A DNA stretch of 64,000 nt. It comes from an uncultured Latescibacterota bacterium (lineage in GTDB: Bacteria > Latescibacterota > UBA2968). Positions 46,841-58,596 of the stretch are shown here, piece by piece. The stretch is from the NCBI GenBank assembly GCA_958295785.1, contig OY282377.1, positions 4,838,896-4,902,895 of the forward strand. The letters are read 5' to 3'. The notes under the pieces are model-generated. The model was not told where the DNA came from. It saw only the letters and a list, made by a program, of their open reading frames with translations, and did no database searches. The number at the start of each line of letters is the position of its first letter. The first letter of the stretch is position 1. The translations under genes and the position numbers were made by a program.

Positions 46841-46862
46841 GGACACGCGACCACGACAAAAG

Positions 46863-46893
46863 AAACGCGACCTTTGTGGTCGCGTTTTTTGTT
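46863..46893. terminator. Rho-independent terminator of the giant gene
   Basis: 10-bp perfect stem AAACGCGACC / GGTCGCGTTT with a TTTGT loop, followed by a T-run, 22 bases after the giant gene's stop. The A-run on the other side may also help end the convergent ATP synthase transcript. Confidence 0.85.
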
Positions 46894-47008
46894 TTTGCCT
46901 CTGAAAATGAATTTGCGGATCAACCGCAATTCTGCCTCGATAATTTTCCCATTGTCCATATTTAATCCCTCAAAGTCAGAGCATGCGTTCTCATTTTTTG
47001 TGTGTCTC

Positions 47009-47413
47009 TTATTCGGCCCCTGAGACCCGCAGCCGCCCCAGTGCTCGTGACAGCGCGGCGTGTGCGCGTTTCACATCGACATCGGGCGTGCGATTGTTCA
47101 ACCGGTCTTGGGCGCGGTCTCGTGCGGCGCGTGCGCGTTCCACATCGATCTCATCGCCAAATTCGGCGGCCTCGGCCAATATGGTCGCGCCATCGCCCGA
47201 CACATTGGCAAATCCGCCGCCCAAGGCGAGCACGCGCTCGGTGCCATCGGCTTCCCGAAAGCCAACGCGACCCATGCCGAGTGCGGATAGCATGGGTTGG
47301 TGACGCGCCAGCACGCCAAAACTGCCGCCAACACCCGGGGCTTGAAAATGCACGATCTCGCCGGAATACACGGTTTTTTCGGGCGTTACAATGTCCAAGT
47401 GAAAAGTTGTCAT
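47009..47413 (-). CDS. atpC: F1Fo ATP synthase epsilon subunit
   Basis: 134 aa. Beta-sandwich N-domain with the usual FHLDIVTPEKTVYSGEIVHF start and GSFGVLARHQPMLSAL, then a C-terminal helical hairpin (ERARAARDRAQDRL and VKRAHAALSRALGRLRV). It is part of the central stalk and can act as an inhibitor of ATP hydrolysis. Position as last gene of the operon is standard, but about 476 bp with a repeat A element separate it from atpD instead of the usual few bases, so its expression may differ from that of the other subunits. It converges with the giant adhesin gene. Confidence 0.96.
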   Translation of the reverse strand: MTTFHLDIVTPEKTVYSGEIVHFQAPGVGGSFGVLARHQPMLSALGMGRVGFREADGTERVLALGGGFANVSGDGATILAEAAEFGDEIDVERARAARDRAQDRLNNRTPDVDVKRAHAALSRALGRLRVSGAE

Positions 47414-47431
47414 TTTGAGTACTCACTGATG

Positions 47432-47780
47432 TTATACCAATTTGATTTTTATTTGTCTGTATTTCGATGCCTTCGGCGTCAAACGCTCAAATTATTCGCG
47501 TTTTCATACTTGTTTTCAACAGCAAAAAAAAGTAGGCGAGCGGGGTACAACTGCCTTAGCAGTTCAAAAATGCCGCTCTCAAACGCCGAGAGGCTTGCAC
47601 AGCGCAAATCGTTTTTCTGGTAGTACGGCATGCGCTGGCCTTCTATGTTGGTTGCAAGAGGGAGGTGGGTTGCGAGACGGCCTTGCGCGCTGTGCGTGAT
47701 GGGTTTGTCTGATGGCCTTTTGGGATGGCATTTTTGCGATGGCTTATTTGAATACTGCGGAACGTCAGGTACTCAGCTCT
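47432..47780. repeat. Repeat A, copy 4, between atpD and atpC
   Basis: Left end TTATACCAATTTGATTTT starts 19 bases upstream of the atpC start codon. It lacks the GCGTTGGCTACGCCTGTGCC core but keeps the hairpin half CAACAGCAAAAAAAAGTAGG, the GCGAGCGGGGTACAACTGCC block of copy 2, and the GCGCGCTGTGCGTGATGGG block. It fills nearly all of the otherwise gene-free 47414-47889. Confidence 0.8.
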
Positions 47781-47889
47781 CAGCGGTTGGCGTCAGCAAA
47801 AAAAAGAATCGCCTCCAAACCTTGCAATGCGATTGTTTTGGGGCGGGTGGGGCGGGGGGCCTTCTCACGCTTTCGTCTTCCCTCTTGCC

Positions 47890-50122
<2,233 letters not shown>

Positions 50123-50207
50123 ATCTGTTCCTTAAAGATCGGTGGTCCGTTGCCAGTGGTCTGTCCCAACCTCCCCGCTCTCGCGGCTGATCTGCTCGAC
50201 TCCATTT

Positions 50208-51731
50208 TTATGCCGAAACTCGGAATCCGCGTTTGAATTTCTCGATTGCTTCTGTGAGTTGCGCGGCATTTTCATCGCTCAAATTTTCGCTTTGGCGAAT
50301 CTCTGCCATCAATTCGCTGTGGCTGTGGCGCATCGTTGCGATCAACTCCCGCTCAAAGCGGCGCACGTCTTCCGTGGGCAAATCATCGACCAGATTGGCC
50401 GCAAAAAGTGCCACAGTCAGTTCTTCCAGCACCATCGGCGAATACTGGTCTTGCTTGAGAATTTCGATCAATTTCTCGCCGTGATTCAGCAAATTCTGCG
50501 TTGAGGCGTCCAGGCCTTCTGTGCCAAACATCGCAAAGGCTTTGACTTCGTTGTAGCGCGAAATATCGGCCTTGATCGTTTTGGCAACCGCCTTCATCGC
50601 CCCGGTTTGCGCGGAACTGCCCACGCGCGATACGGATGCGCCCACGTCCATTGCCGGGCGGATGCCCGCGTAAAACAACTCGGGCTTGAGCAAAATTTGC
50701 CCATCGGTAATGGAGATGACATTGGTGGGCACAAAGGTCGATACATCGCCCTCCAAAATTTCGATCACGGGCAATGCGGTCAGCGAGCCCGCCCCCTTTT
50801 CATCGCTCATTTTGGCCGCGCGCTCGAGCAGGCGCGAGTGGAGATAAAACACATCGCCCGGATAGGCTTCGCGGCCCGGGGGACGGCGCAAGACCAGCGA
50901 CATTTCGCGGTAGGCCCACGCCTGTTTGGACAGGTCGTCGTAAATGATCAATGCGTGCTCGCCCTTGTCGCGGAAATACTCGCCCATTGAGCACCCGGAA
51001 TAAGGCGCCAAAAATTGGAGTGGCGCGGGTTCGCTCGCCGTCGCGGACACGACAATGGTGTAGTCCATCGCGCCATTGGCCTCCAGTTCGGCCACGACGT
51101 TGGCCACGGTCGAAGCCTTTTGCCCAATGGCGACGTAGATGCACTTGACATCGCTGTTTTTCTGATTGATGATCGCATCCACGCCAATCGCCGTTTTTCC
51201 GGTTTGCCGGTCGCCGATGATCAACTCGCGTTGCCCTCGGCCGATGGGCACGGTTGAATCGATCACTTTCAACCCGGTCATCAGGGCTTCGGTCACGGGT
51301 TGCCGGTCAATGACGCCCGGCGCCTTGCGCTCGATGGGAAGCGCGGCTTCGGCGTCAATGGGGCCTTTGCCATCTATCGGCACGCCCAAGGGATTGACCA
51401 CGCGGCCCAAGAGGGCCTCGCCCACGGGCACTTGGGCAATGCGCTCGGTGCGTTTGGCCTCATCGCCTTCGCGGATTGAGGTGTCGTCGCCAAACAACAC
51501 GCATCCCACATTGTCGGCCTCGAGGTTGAGGGCCATCCCGATAATGCCATTGGGAAACGCGACCAGTTCGCTGGTCTGCACGTTGCCCAACCCCTGCACG
51601 CGGGCCACGCCATCGCCCACTTGTTGTACGCGCCCGCTTTCGTAAACGTCAATTTCGAGCTCGGAATCCAAGATCTGCTGTTTGAGCAATGCCGAAATCT
51701 CGTCGGGGCGAATTTGTAAATTCGTCGCCAT
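50208..51731 (-). CDS. atpA: F1Fo ATP synthase alpha subunit
   Basis: 507 aa, the non-catalytic nucleotide-binding subunit. N-terminal beta-barrel ([20 protein letters not shown]), P-loop [34 protein letters not shown] and the [20 protein letters not shown] stretch are all family hallmarks. The spacing of 17 bases from atpH and the run of small gaps show a single operon. Confidence 0.98.
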   Translation of the reverse strand: MATNLQIRPDEISALLKQQILDSELEIDVYESGRVQQVGDGVARVQGLGNVQTSELVAFPNGIIGMALNLEADNVGCVLFGDDTSIREGDEAKRTERIAQVPVGEALLGRVVNPLGVPIDGKGPIDAEAALPIERKAPGVIDRQPVTEALMTGLKVIDSTVPIGRGQRELIIGDRQTGKTAIGVDAIINQKNSDVKCIYVAIGQKASTVANVVAELEANGAMDYTIVVSATASEPAPLQFLAPYSGCSMGEYFRDKGEHALIIYDDLSKQAWAYREMSLVLRRPPGREAYPGDVFYLHSRLLERAAKMSDEKGAGSLTALPVIEILEGDVSTFVPTNVISITDGQILLKPELFYAGIRPAMDVGASVSRVGSSAQTGAMKAVAKTIKADISRYNEVKAFAMFGTEGLDASTQNLLNHGEKLIEILKQDQYSPMVLEELTVALFAANLVDDLPTEDVRRFERELIATMRHSHSELMAEIRQSENLSDENAAQLTEAIEKFKRGFRVSA

Positions 51732-51748
51732 GTTCTGCCTACCTTCTC

Positions 51749-52288
51749 TTATCCAGACGCCAGACGCTGTCGCAACCGATTGAGTTGCGTCGCCAGCGTG
51801 CCATCAAATACGCGGTCGCCGAGCCGCACGACAAACCCGGCCTTCAAACGTTCATCTACGGTCGTTTCCAATTTCACCTGCTTGCCGGAATAGGCCGACA
51901 GCTTTGCGATCAATCGCGCTTCTTGCTCGGAAGACAGGGGCGCGGCAACCGCGAGTTGGGCGGTGGCTTCGCCGCGCCGATCTTCCAAAATGGACAGGAA
52001 ATCCGCCAGCAATTCGGGCAACAGGCGTTCGCGCCGCTTATCGCAAAGCAGCAGCAAAAATCTGAGGGTTACATCCCCAATTTTTCCGGCGAGCAACTCG
52101 TTCAAAACCGCGCGCTTTTGTTCGGATTGCATCATGGGATCTGCGACAAATTCCCGCAGATCTTCAGACGCATGCAACAACTCCGACAACGCCTGCACAT
52201 CGGCTTCGACCAGGTCGAGCACCCCGCGGGCTTGCGCGGCGTCGATCAACGCGCGGGTATATCGGATGGAAACGGCGGATTGACTCAC
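51749..52288 (-). CDS. atpH: F1Fo ATP synthase delta subunit
   Basis: 179 aa. Helical N-domain ([20 protein letters not shown]) and the conserved C-terminal part [20 protein letters not shown] with [19 protein letters not shown], which are diagnostic. It caps the F1 head and joins it to the b-subunit peripheral stalk. Full length, in the standard operon position. Confidence 0.96.
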   Translation of the reverse strand: MSQSAVSIRYTRALIDAAQARGVLDLVEADVQALSELLHASEDLREFVADPMMQSEQKRAVLNELLAGKIGDVTLRFLLLLCDKRRERLLPELLADFLSILEDRRGEATAQLAVAAPLSSEQEARLIAKLSAYSGKQVKLETTVDERLKAGFVVRLGDRVFDGTLATQLNRLRQRLASG

Positions 52289-52313
52289 GACAAACTCCCG
52301 AACTCAGGGATGA

Positions 52314-52808
52314 TCAATTTTGCAGTGGCATGCGGTCGATGAAATCGTTTGCGATTTTGCGGTTGCGCTCATCGTCCAAATTTTCCGCTAGCAATTGCCC
52401 GGCCGCGAGAATCGCCAGTTCAGCGGTTTGCTGACGCAATTCCCGAAGGGCCTGATTGCGCGCCCGATCAATGGTGTGCCGCGCCTGTTCGATGACCTGT
52501 CGGGCTTCGGCTTCGGCGCGTTCCCGCACGTCTCGGGCGATGCGCTCGGCGTCTTCGCGCGCCTTGTCGATCACGGCTTGGGCCTCGGCTTGCGTCCGTG
52601 CGAGGGCCGCCTCGTTCTCTTTGGCGGCGCGTGCGGCTTCGGCACGCGCTTTATCGGCCTGTTCGAGGGCTTCGCGGATGCGCGTTTCTCGCTGATCGAG
52701 TGCGGACAACAACGGCCCCCATGCCCATTTTTTCAACACGAGCAACACGAGCACAAAGGTGATGAGCGTCCAGATGATCAAGCCGGTGTTTGGACTCAAC
52801 AAATCCAT
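52314..52808 (-). CDS. atpF: F1Fo ATP synthase b subunit
   Basis: 164 aa. One N-terminal membrane helix ([20 protein letters not shown]) followed by a long charged coiled coil rich in Ala, Glu and Arg ([20 protein letters not shown] and so on). It forms the peripheral stalk. Only one b gene is present, with no b' paralogue, so the stalk should be a b homodimer. Confidence 0.95.
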   Translation of the reverse strand: MDLLSPNTGLIIWTLITFVLVLLVLKKWAWGPLLSALDQRETRIREALEQADKARAEAARAAKENEAALARTQAEAQAVIDKAREDAERIARDVRERAEAEARQVIEQARHTIDRARNQALRELRQQTAELAILAAGQLLAENLDDERNRKIANDFIDRMPLQN

Positions 52809-52836
52809 GCCTTATCTCTCTCCTTCTCAGCGCGAT

Positions 52837-53903
<1,067 letters not shown>

Positions 53904-53914
53904 CCGTCAGACTC

Positions 53915-54295
53915 CTAAGCATTGGTTTTGCCGGACGGGCGCCCGACAAAGAATCGAATCTCTAAAATTTGAAACGCTATAAAAAATAAAAACAGCGAAA
54001 GAGTCAAGCTAAAAACGTGAAGTTTTGCTAATTTTAGAGCCAGAACAAAGAAAAGCAGTACCATAATCAGGCGGACGCCCATCCCGCCGAATACGACTGT
54101 CATGAATGTGCGGTGATCTCGGCGCGTGCCCCAAAGCGCGAGCCATGCCCCAGCGATGGCATTTAGCGTGCAAATCGCACAACCCATGCCCGCGGCGATC
54201 AGCACATCCATCCCCTGCCACAGATATAGCGGATACCCGCCCAGGCCCCACAATACCAGCAAAATCGCCGCAATCTGTTTGGCAAATGTGCTCAC
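53915..54295 (-). CDS. AtpI-like membrane protein
   Basis: 126 aa with four predicted membrane helices (AAILLVLWGLGGYPLYLW, ICTLNAIAGAWLALWG, VVFGGMGVRLIMVLLFFVLA and LTLSLFLFFIAFQILEIRFF). Position between atpZ and atpB and the hydrophobic profile fit the AtpI/ATP-synthase-I family, which helps c-ring assembly or Mg2+ supply. Sequence signals are weak, so the call rests mainly on context. Its start overlaps the end of the upstream gene by 4 bases (ATGA type). Confidence 0.75.
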   Translation of the reverse strand: MSTFAKQIAAILLVLWGLGGYPLYLWQGMDVLIAAGMGCAICTLNAIAGAWLALWGTRRDHRTFMTVVFGGMGVRLIMVLLFFVLALKLAKLHVFSLTLSLFLFFIAFQILEIRFFVGRPSGKTNA

Positions 54296-54546
54296 GCATC
54301 CTCCTTTGATTTGCCGTCCATCTTTAAGACCGCTCGAAAAAAATGGTAAAACCCCGCGGCAATGCCGAGCAACCCACCGATCAAGGTCAAGACGGGCGCC
54401 GAATCAAATTTGCCATCTGCCCAGTGTCCCGCAAACACGCACAGCAAAATTGTGGCGACAAGTTGAATGCCCAGCGCGAGGTAGGCACCGACGCTGCGAT
54501 AGGCATGACCGATTCCCGATTGTTTGTCGGCATTGTGTTTGTTCAT
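54292..54546 (-). CDS. atpZ: AtpZ/AtpI family protein, first gene of the ATP synthase operon
   Basis: 84 aa from the ATG at 54546; the longer frame start at 54567 is less likely. Two membrane helices, GAYLALGIQLVATILLCVFA and VLTLIGGLLGIAAGFYHFFR, with the GxxxDxKxxxxPxxxLIGxxLGxxxGF pattern of AtpZ (ATPase_gene1). Thought to act with AtpI in assembly or Mg2+/Ca2+ transport for the synthase. About 50 bases separate it from the upstream DUF6785 gene, so the operon may be read from that gene's promoter. Confidence 0.82.
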   Translation of the reverse strand: MNKHNADKQSGIGHAYRSVGAYLALGIQLVATILLCVFAGHWADGKFDSAPVLTLIGGLLGIAAGFYHFFRAVLKMDGKSKEDA

Positions 54547-54597
54547 TGTCCGTTCACCCAATCCCATTGCCGGGGGGTAGCAGATCGTTCGGCGTCG

Positions 54598-56583
54598 TTA
54601 CCAATGATGAACCGAATGCCCGCTGCCGGGAAACCAGATTGTATCGACGGTTGCAGAAATCGCCACGCCCAAAATAAATCCCACGAGAATCCCCAAAAAC
54701 AATGGCTGGCCTTTGCGGTACAGGGCAATCCCCCCAATACGCAAAATCAAAAATTTACACAACCACACGAGAAAAATTGTAAAAATCGTCCCGCGCACGG
54801 CTTGTGTTTCCATAATGGCAAATCCGACCGGATGCAAGGGCCACCACGACACGCGATATCGCAACGCGGTCAACAGCGCCATCCCCACTGCGCCAAAACC
54901 AAAAAATCCAATCCGCTTCCAATCCGGCGGGTCGAACGTTTGCATCTGCCGAATCCAGTAATCAAAAATTCGGGGATGAGTGCGAAACTCAAATGCTCTG
55001 AAATTATACGCGCCCGTCTCATAGCCCAAATACAAGGTGAACACCACCGACGAGACCGCCGCTGTTATCCCTGCCAGTGCCAGCGCGATTGCCACCATGC
55101 GTTTGCGGCCTTTAATCGCCGCGGTAATCCACGAGCAATGCGCCATACTCGCCATGGCCAGACTTTTGGCGTCTGTGAAATACGCAAAAGAAAACGCAAA
55201 ATTTGCCATGCTCGCCGCTGGGATATTCGCCGATCCCAGGGTATAGAGCGCGAATGTGGGCGGCATGATGGACCCCCGCAAATACACCAACCCACTCTCG
55301 GCAATGACTCGGGCAATGCCCACATACAAAATCCCCATGCCGATCAAAAAGGGCGCGATCACATATAATGCCATGCCCGATGCGTGCAGCCACCCGATCA
55401 TGAACAACAACCCGGCCAGGCCGCCAATGCCCGCCGTGCGATAGGACATCAATTCTTCGGAATCATCCAACGCCTTTCGTCCTTTGATCGCATTCCAAAC
55501 GCCTTTGAGATGCTCGCGTGCCATCCACAATCCCCAGCACAGCATAAATGCCAAGGCCCCGAATGCCTGCCAGGCATTGGCGGCGTGTGTTGACGACCAC
55601 AACCCCGGCGTTCCAATCGCATATCCGATGCGATTAAACGCGTACACCTCGCCCACAATTAGAAAGTAAAAAAACCAGATTGAAAACAAGACTTCCAAAC
55701 TCGTCCAATACGCAAATCCCGCAATAAAAAACTGAATTCCAACATAAAAATATCGATCTGGAATATATCGGCTAATATGCAAAAATGTAACGCCATCGCC
55801 CGCTCGCGTGATCGGTATTTTTGGAAAATCGGGCATAAAATACGACAGAATATTCCAGCAAATCACCGTGAGGGGAATTGCGACGCCAATCCAAAATGCC
55901 GGACGCCCCACCAGCGGAGGCCATGCGTTTCTCTGTTTTCTTTTTATCAATTCCAACGCCACCTGCGCCGCGGGGAATGGCAGTTTCTCGTGCTCGGCCC
56001 ACTGCCGCCGCAAAATCACGGCAATGCACAAACACGTCCACGTAATCGCGCCTGCAAATGCAAACCACCAAAATAGCGGCCCCACCCACACTTCCCACGG
56101 CAGTTCGCGCCCGGGCGGGAGACCTTCAAAAAAGAGCCTCATCGCGCCACTTTCATCTGTGGGAAACAACCAGCGCGGCAAATGCGGATGCAAAAACTCC
56201 GACCACCGGTTTTGCGCCGAGGCAAAATAATAGGGCGTCGCCAAATGCCCCATGATCAGCCCCGTAAAATTCATCAATGGAAACAATGCCCCCACCAACC
56301 CCATTGAAAACACCACTGCCATCTCGAGGGGCGAAAACGCAGCACGCGGCCAGAATTTTCGCAACAACACATTCAGCCCCAGCGATAGCAACACGAACGG
56401 AATCATCAGTGCCATCGCCATGTAGCTGAATACCATCTGGTTGATGTGAATGACATACAGCCCGTAAATTGGCCAGGTATTCACGCTGACCACCAGCATT
56501 AGCCCCAACAACACGCAGCGAACCGTCACGCGCTCGCGATTGGGCGAGGCTTCAATTTTATATGCAGGTTGCGTTAGTGCCAT
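54598..56583 (-). CDS. DUF6785-type multi-span membrane protein
   Basis: 661 aa with about 14 hydrophobic segments. The layout and phrases such as SPLEMAVVFSMGLVGALFPL, NRWSEFLHPHLPRWLFPTDE, WVGPLFWWFAFAGAITWTCL and LRRQWAEHEKLPFPAAQVAL are those of the DUF6785/DUF6784 membrane family, frequent in Latescibacterota and Poribacteria-like genomes. It resembles oligopeptide-transporter-like folds, but the function is not established. Close spacing to atpZ on the same strand suggests possible read-through into the ATP synthase genes. Confidence 0.85.
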   Translation of the reverse strand: MALTQPAYKIEASPNRERVTVRCVLLGLMLVVSVNTWPIYGLYVIHINQMVFSYMAMALMIPFVLLSLGLNVLLRKFWPRAAFSPLEMAVVFSMGLVGALFPLMNFTGLIMGHLATPYYFASAQNRWSEFLHPHLPRWLFPTDESGAMRLFFEGLPPGRELPWEVWVGPLFWWFAFAGAITWTCLCIAVILRRQWAEHEKLPFPAAQVALELIKRKQRNAWPPLVGRPAFWIGVAIPLTVICWNILSYFMPDFPKIPITRAGDGVTFLHISRYIPDRYFYVGIQFFIAGFAYWTSLEVLFSIWFFYFLIVGEVYAFNRIGYAIGTPGLWSSTHAANAWQAFGALAFMLCWGLWMAREHLKGVWNAIKGRKALDDSEELMSYRTAGIGGLAGLLFMIGWLHASGMALYVIAPFLIGMGILYVGIARVIAESGLVYLRGSIMPPTFALYTLGSANIPAASMANFAFSFAYFTDAKSLAMASMAHCSWITAAIKGRKRMVAIALALAGITAAVSSVVFTLYLGYETGAYNFRAFEFRTHPRIFDYWIRQMQTFDPPDWKRIGFFGFGAVGMALLTALRYRVSWWPLHPVGFAIMETQAVRGTIFTIFLVWLCKFLILRIGGIALYRKGQPLFLGILVGFILGVAISATVDTIWFPGSGHSVHHW

Positions 56584-56946
56584 AAAATACAGTTTTAGCG
56601 GCGGAAGGTGAGGGGTAAAAAAAATTAAGACGCGACGGGTCTTTTATTTTATTTTTCTACTCCGCGATAAAACGAAAAATTTATACGCTTGCAATATTGC
56701 GCGCATTCTTTATGTTTGCGTCACTCGTTTTTTATTTTTTTGAAATCCAAATGAAACAACCTCATCATATATTTGGACGCATTGAAAAGGGCAGGGTGCT
56801 CGTGGGGTTTGACGAGAAAGGAGCAAGCAGGGAACTGAAAGTGCGGGAGTTGAAGTTCAATATGTGGCCTGTGTGGACGCCACGAATTTTGTGCATAGGT
56901 CATGGTGTATCGCGTAGTTAAATCACAAACTCGTCAGGAGGAAATC
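56584..56946. other. Divergent intergenic region
   Basis: 363 AT-rich bases between the DUF6785 gene (minus) and the outer-membrane protein gene (plus), so it should contain promoters for both. TTGCAA (56689-56694), 16 bases, then TATGTT (56711-56716) is a weak plus-strand promoter candidate. A 74-codon plus frame at 56697-56921 is open but has no convincing start site or protein-like pattern. Confidence 0.4.
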
Positions 56947-57663
56947 ATGAAGAAGTGGTTCGGAATTTTGCTTGCGGGCGTTTTGTTGTTCGGATCGGCA
57001 AACGCTCAGGAAGGTGTGTCGTTCGGCATTACGGTTGATCCCATGTACGGTTATATTTGGCGCGGTCAAGAACTGGGGGCCGATGACAAAATCGCGCTCC
57101 AGCCGGGCGTTGAACTGGGGTTCGGTGAATCGGGTTTGACGGTGGGGGCCTGGGGTTCGTGGTTTGTGCAAGATCGCAATATGCTTAAAGGAGCAGATGA
57201 GATTGACCTCTATGCCGACTTTTCAAGGACATTGAGCGAAGAGATTGGCGTGGGCATTTCGATTGGTTTTATTGAATATGTGTTTCCCAATGGGGATCCA
57301 GGAAACAAGCACTCTGAAGAGGCTTATGTGGGGATTTCTCTGGACAATGCCATCGCGCCCGCGCTGACGTTTTATTACGATTTTGGATTGACGGAGAGTT
57401 GGTATCTCGCTTTGTCTGCTGGTGTTGATGTGCCATTGGGGGCAGGCCCCGCACTGAGTTTAGGGGCCAGCGTTGCGGCAAGTGGCGATGCAGATGCCTA
57501 TGGCGGAAAAAATGGATTCAATGATCTGACTGTGACGGCATCTGTTGCTTTGCCTCTGGGACAGATTTCTATTACGCCAATGGTTGGGTTTGCTATTGTG
57601 GACGAGGGCATTAATCCAAATAATGAATTGTATGGCGGCATCAGCATCGGCTTTTCGCCGTAA
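56947..57663 (+). CDS. Outer-membrane beta-barrel-like exported protein
   Basis: 238 aa. The ATG at 56947 follows AGGAGGAAA. Signal peptide KKWFGILLAGVLLFGSANAQ, cleavage after ANA. The rest alternates hydrophobic and polar residues in strands with aromatic girdles (VDPMYGYIWRGQEL, VELGFGESGLTVGAWGSWF, LTFYYDFGLTESWYLALSAG) and ends GGISIGFSP. The YIWRGQ opening and pattern resemble small TorF/Gcw_chp-type porins. No enzyme motif. Its terminator hairpin follows at 57748, inside the convergent uridine kinase frame. Confidence 0.78.
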   Translation: MKKWFGILLAGVLLFGSANAQEGVSFGITVDPMYGYIWRGQELGADDKIALQPGVELGFGESGLTVGAWGSWFVQDRNMLKGADEIDLYADFSRTLSEEIGVGISIGFIEYVFPNGDPGNKHSEEAYVGISLDNAIAPALTFYYDFGLTESWYLALSAGVDVPLGAGPALSLGASVAASGDADAYGGKNGFNDLTVTASVALPLGQISITPMVGFAIVDEGINPNNELYGGISIGFSP

Positions 57664-57670
57664 GTCAGTG

Positions 57671-58405
57671 TCATCGTTTTCTCGGTCCGGGTCGGCATTT
57701 CTGGTTTGCTTCGTGGCGTGGTTGATCAGATGCGACCGGGCGAGATGGGGAGATCTTTTGAGGTCTCCCTTTTTTTTTTGCAAGGATGGTGCAGAGGTGC
57801 GACAGAATCACATTGGCGGCGATGGTGAGGTCGCGGTCGCCGGGCACAATGAGGTCCGCGTGTTTGCGGGAGGGTTCGACATAAGCCTCGTGCATGGGGC
57901 GCGTCGTTTCAAGGTATTGACGGGTGACGGATTCAAGGGTGCGACCGCGTTCATTGACATCGCGGTTGATGCGACGGATCAGGCGAATGTCGGGCGGGAC
58001 ATCTACGAAAATTTTTAGGTTGAGGAGATTGCGTAGTGTTCGTTCGGTCAATAAAAGGATGCCTTCGACGATGATGATAGGGCGAGGGGATATTTTGCGG
58101 GTTTTGGACGTGCGCGTGTGGGTGGTGAAGTCGTAAACGGGTATTGACACGGTTTCGCCTCGTGCCCATGCACGGAGGTGTTGGACGAGCAGGTTTGTTT
58201 CGAGCGCGTCGGGGTGATCAAAGTTGATTTGTGCGCGCTGGTCTGCGGGCAGGTGGGAGAAGACGCGGTAATAGGCGTCGTGGGCGATGCATGCGGCGCG
58301 GTCGTCGCCGAGGTGGTCAAAGAGCATGCGGGCGAGCGTGGTTTTGCCCGCGCCAGTGCCGCCGGCAATGCCAACGATGTAGGGCTTGCGGATGATGTTG
58401 GGCAT
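57671..58405 (-). CDS. udk: Uridine kinase
   Basis: 244 aa from ATG 58405; the frame is open for nine codons further. It phosphorylates uridine and cytidine in pyrimidine salvage. P-loop GIAGGTGAGKTTLARML (residues 12-28), AHDAYYRVFSHL, NFDHPDALETNLLVQHL, PVYDFTTHTR, PIIIVEGILLL and DVPPDIRLIRRINRDVNERG match the family closely. The last 35 or so residues (KKKGRPQKISPSRPVA and on) are basic and Pro-rich, beyond the usual family length. They are encoded by DNA that is also the terminator of the opposite gene. Confidence 0.93.
   Translation of the reverse strand: MPNIIRKPYIVGIAGGTGAGKTTLARMLFDHLGDDRAACIAHDAYYRVFSHLPADQRAQINFDHPDALETNLLVQHLRAWARGETVSIPVYDFTTHTRTSKTRKISPRPIIIVEGILLLTERTLRNLLNLKIFVDVPPDIRLIRRINRDVNERGRTLESVTRQYLETTRPMHEAYVEPSRKHADLIVPGDRDLTIAANVILSHLCTILAKKKGRPQKISPSRPVASDQPRHEANQKCRPGPRKR
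57748..57779 (+). terminator. Rho-independent terminator of the outer-membrane protein gene
   Basis: Stem GGGAGAT / GTCTCCC (one G-T pair) with an 8-9 base loop and a run of ten T. It lies about 85 bases after the plus gene's stop and within the coding sequence of the convergent uridine kinase gene. Confidence 0.8.
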
Positions 58406-58441
58406 GTGTATTATCCAAATGATGTTACGCACAGATTAGCC

Positions 58442-58553
58442 CCTGCGTTGCTTGTCTCAAGCGTTTGGTCATGCACCCTCTTTGTTGCCTTTGATGCGTT
58501 GCTACGGCGTGCGGCGACATCAAAAGGCACTCTCAGACGCCGAGTGGTAGTTT
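58442..58553. repeat. Repeat A, partial copy 5
   Basis: Contains GCGTTGCTTGTCTCAAGCGT, TTTGATGCGTTGCTACGG, CGTGCGGCGACATCAAAA and a CTCAGACGCCGAG remnant; hairpin and right half are lost. It lies between the uridine kinase start and the enolase-superfamily gene. Confidence 0.72.
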
Positions 58554-58596
58554 ATCAACGGAACGGGGTTATTTTCAAATGTAAGGATACAACATT

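Noticed and set aside
14192-46840. Assembly chimera joining unrelated adhesin genes
   Set aside because: One frame spans the whole length with a signal peptide at the start and a barrel at the end, and module borders are clean. Copy-number collapse in repeats remains possible, but a frame-preserving chimera is less likely.
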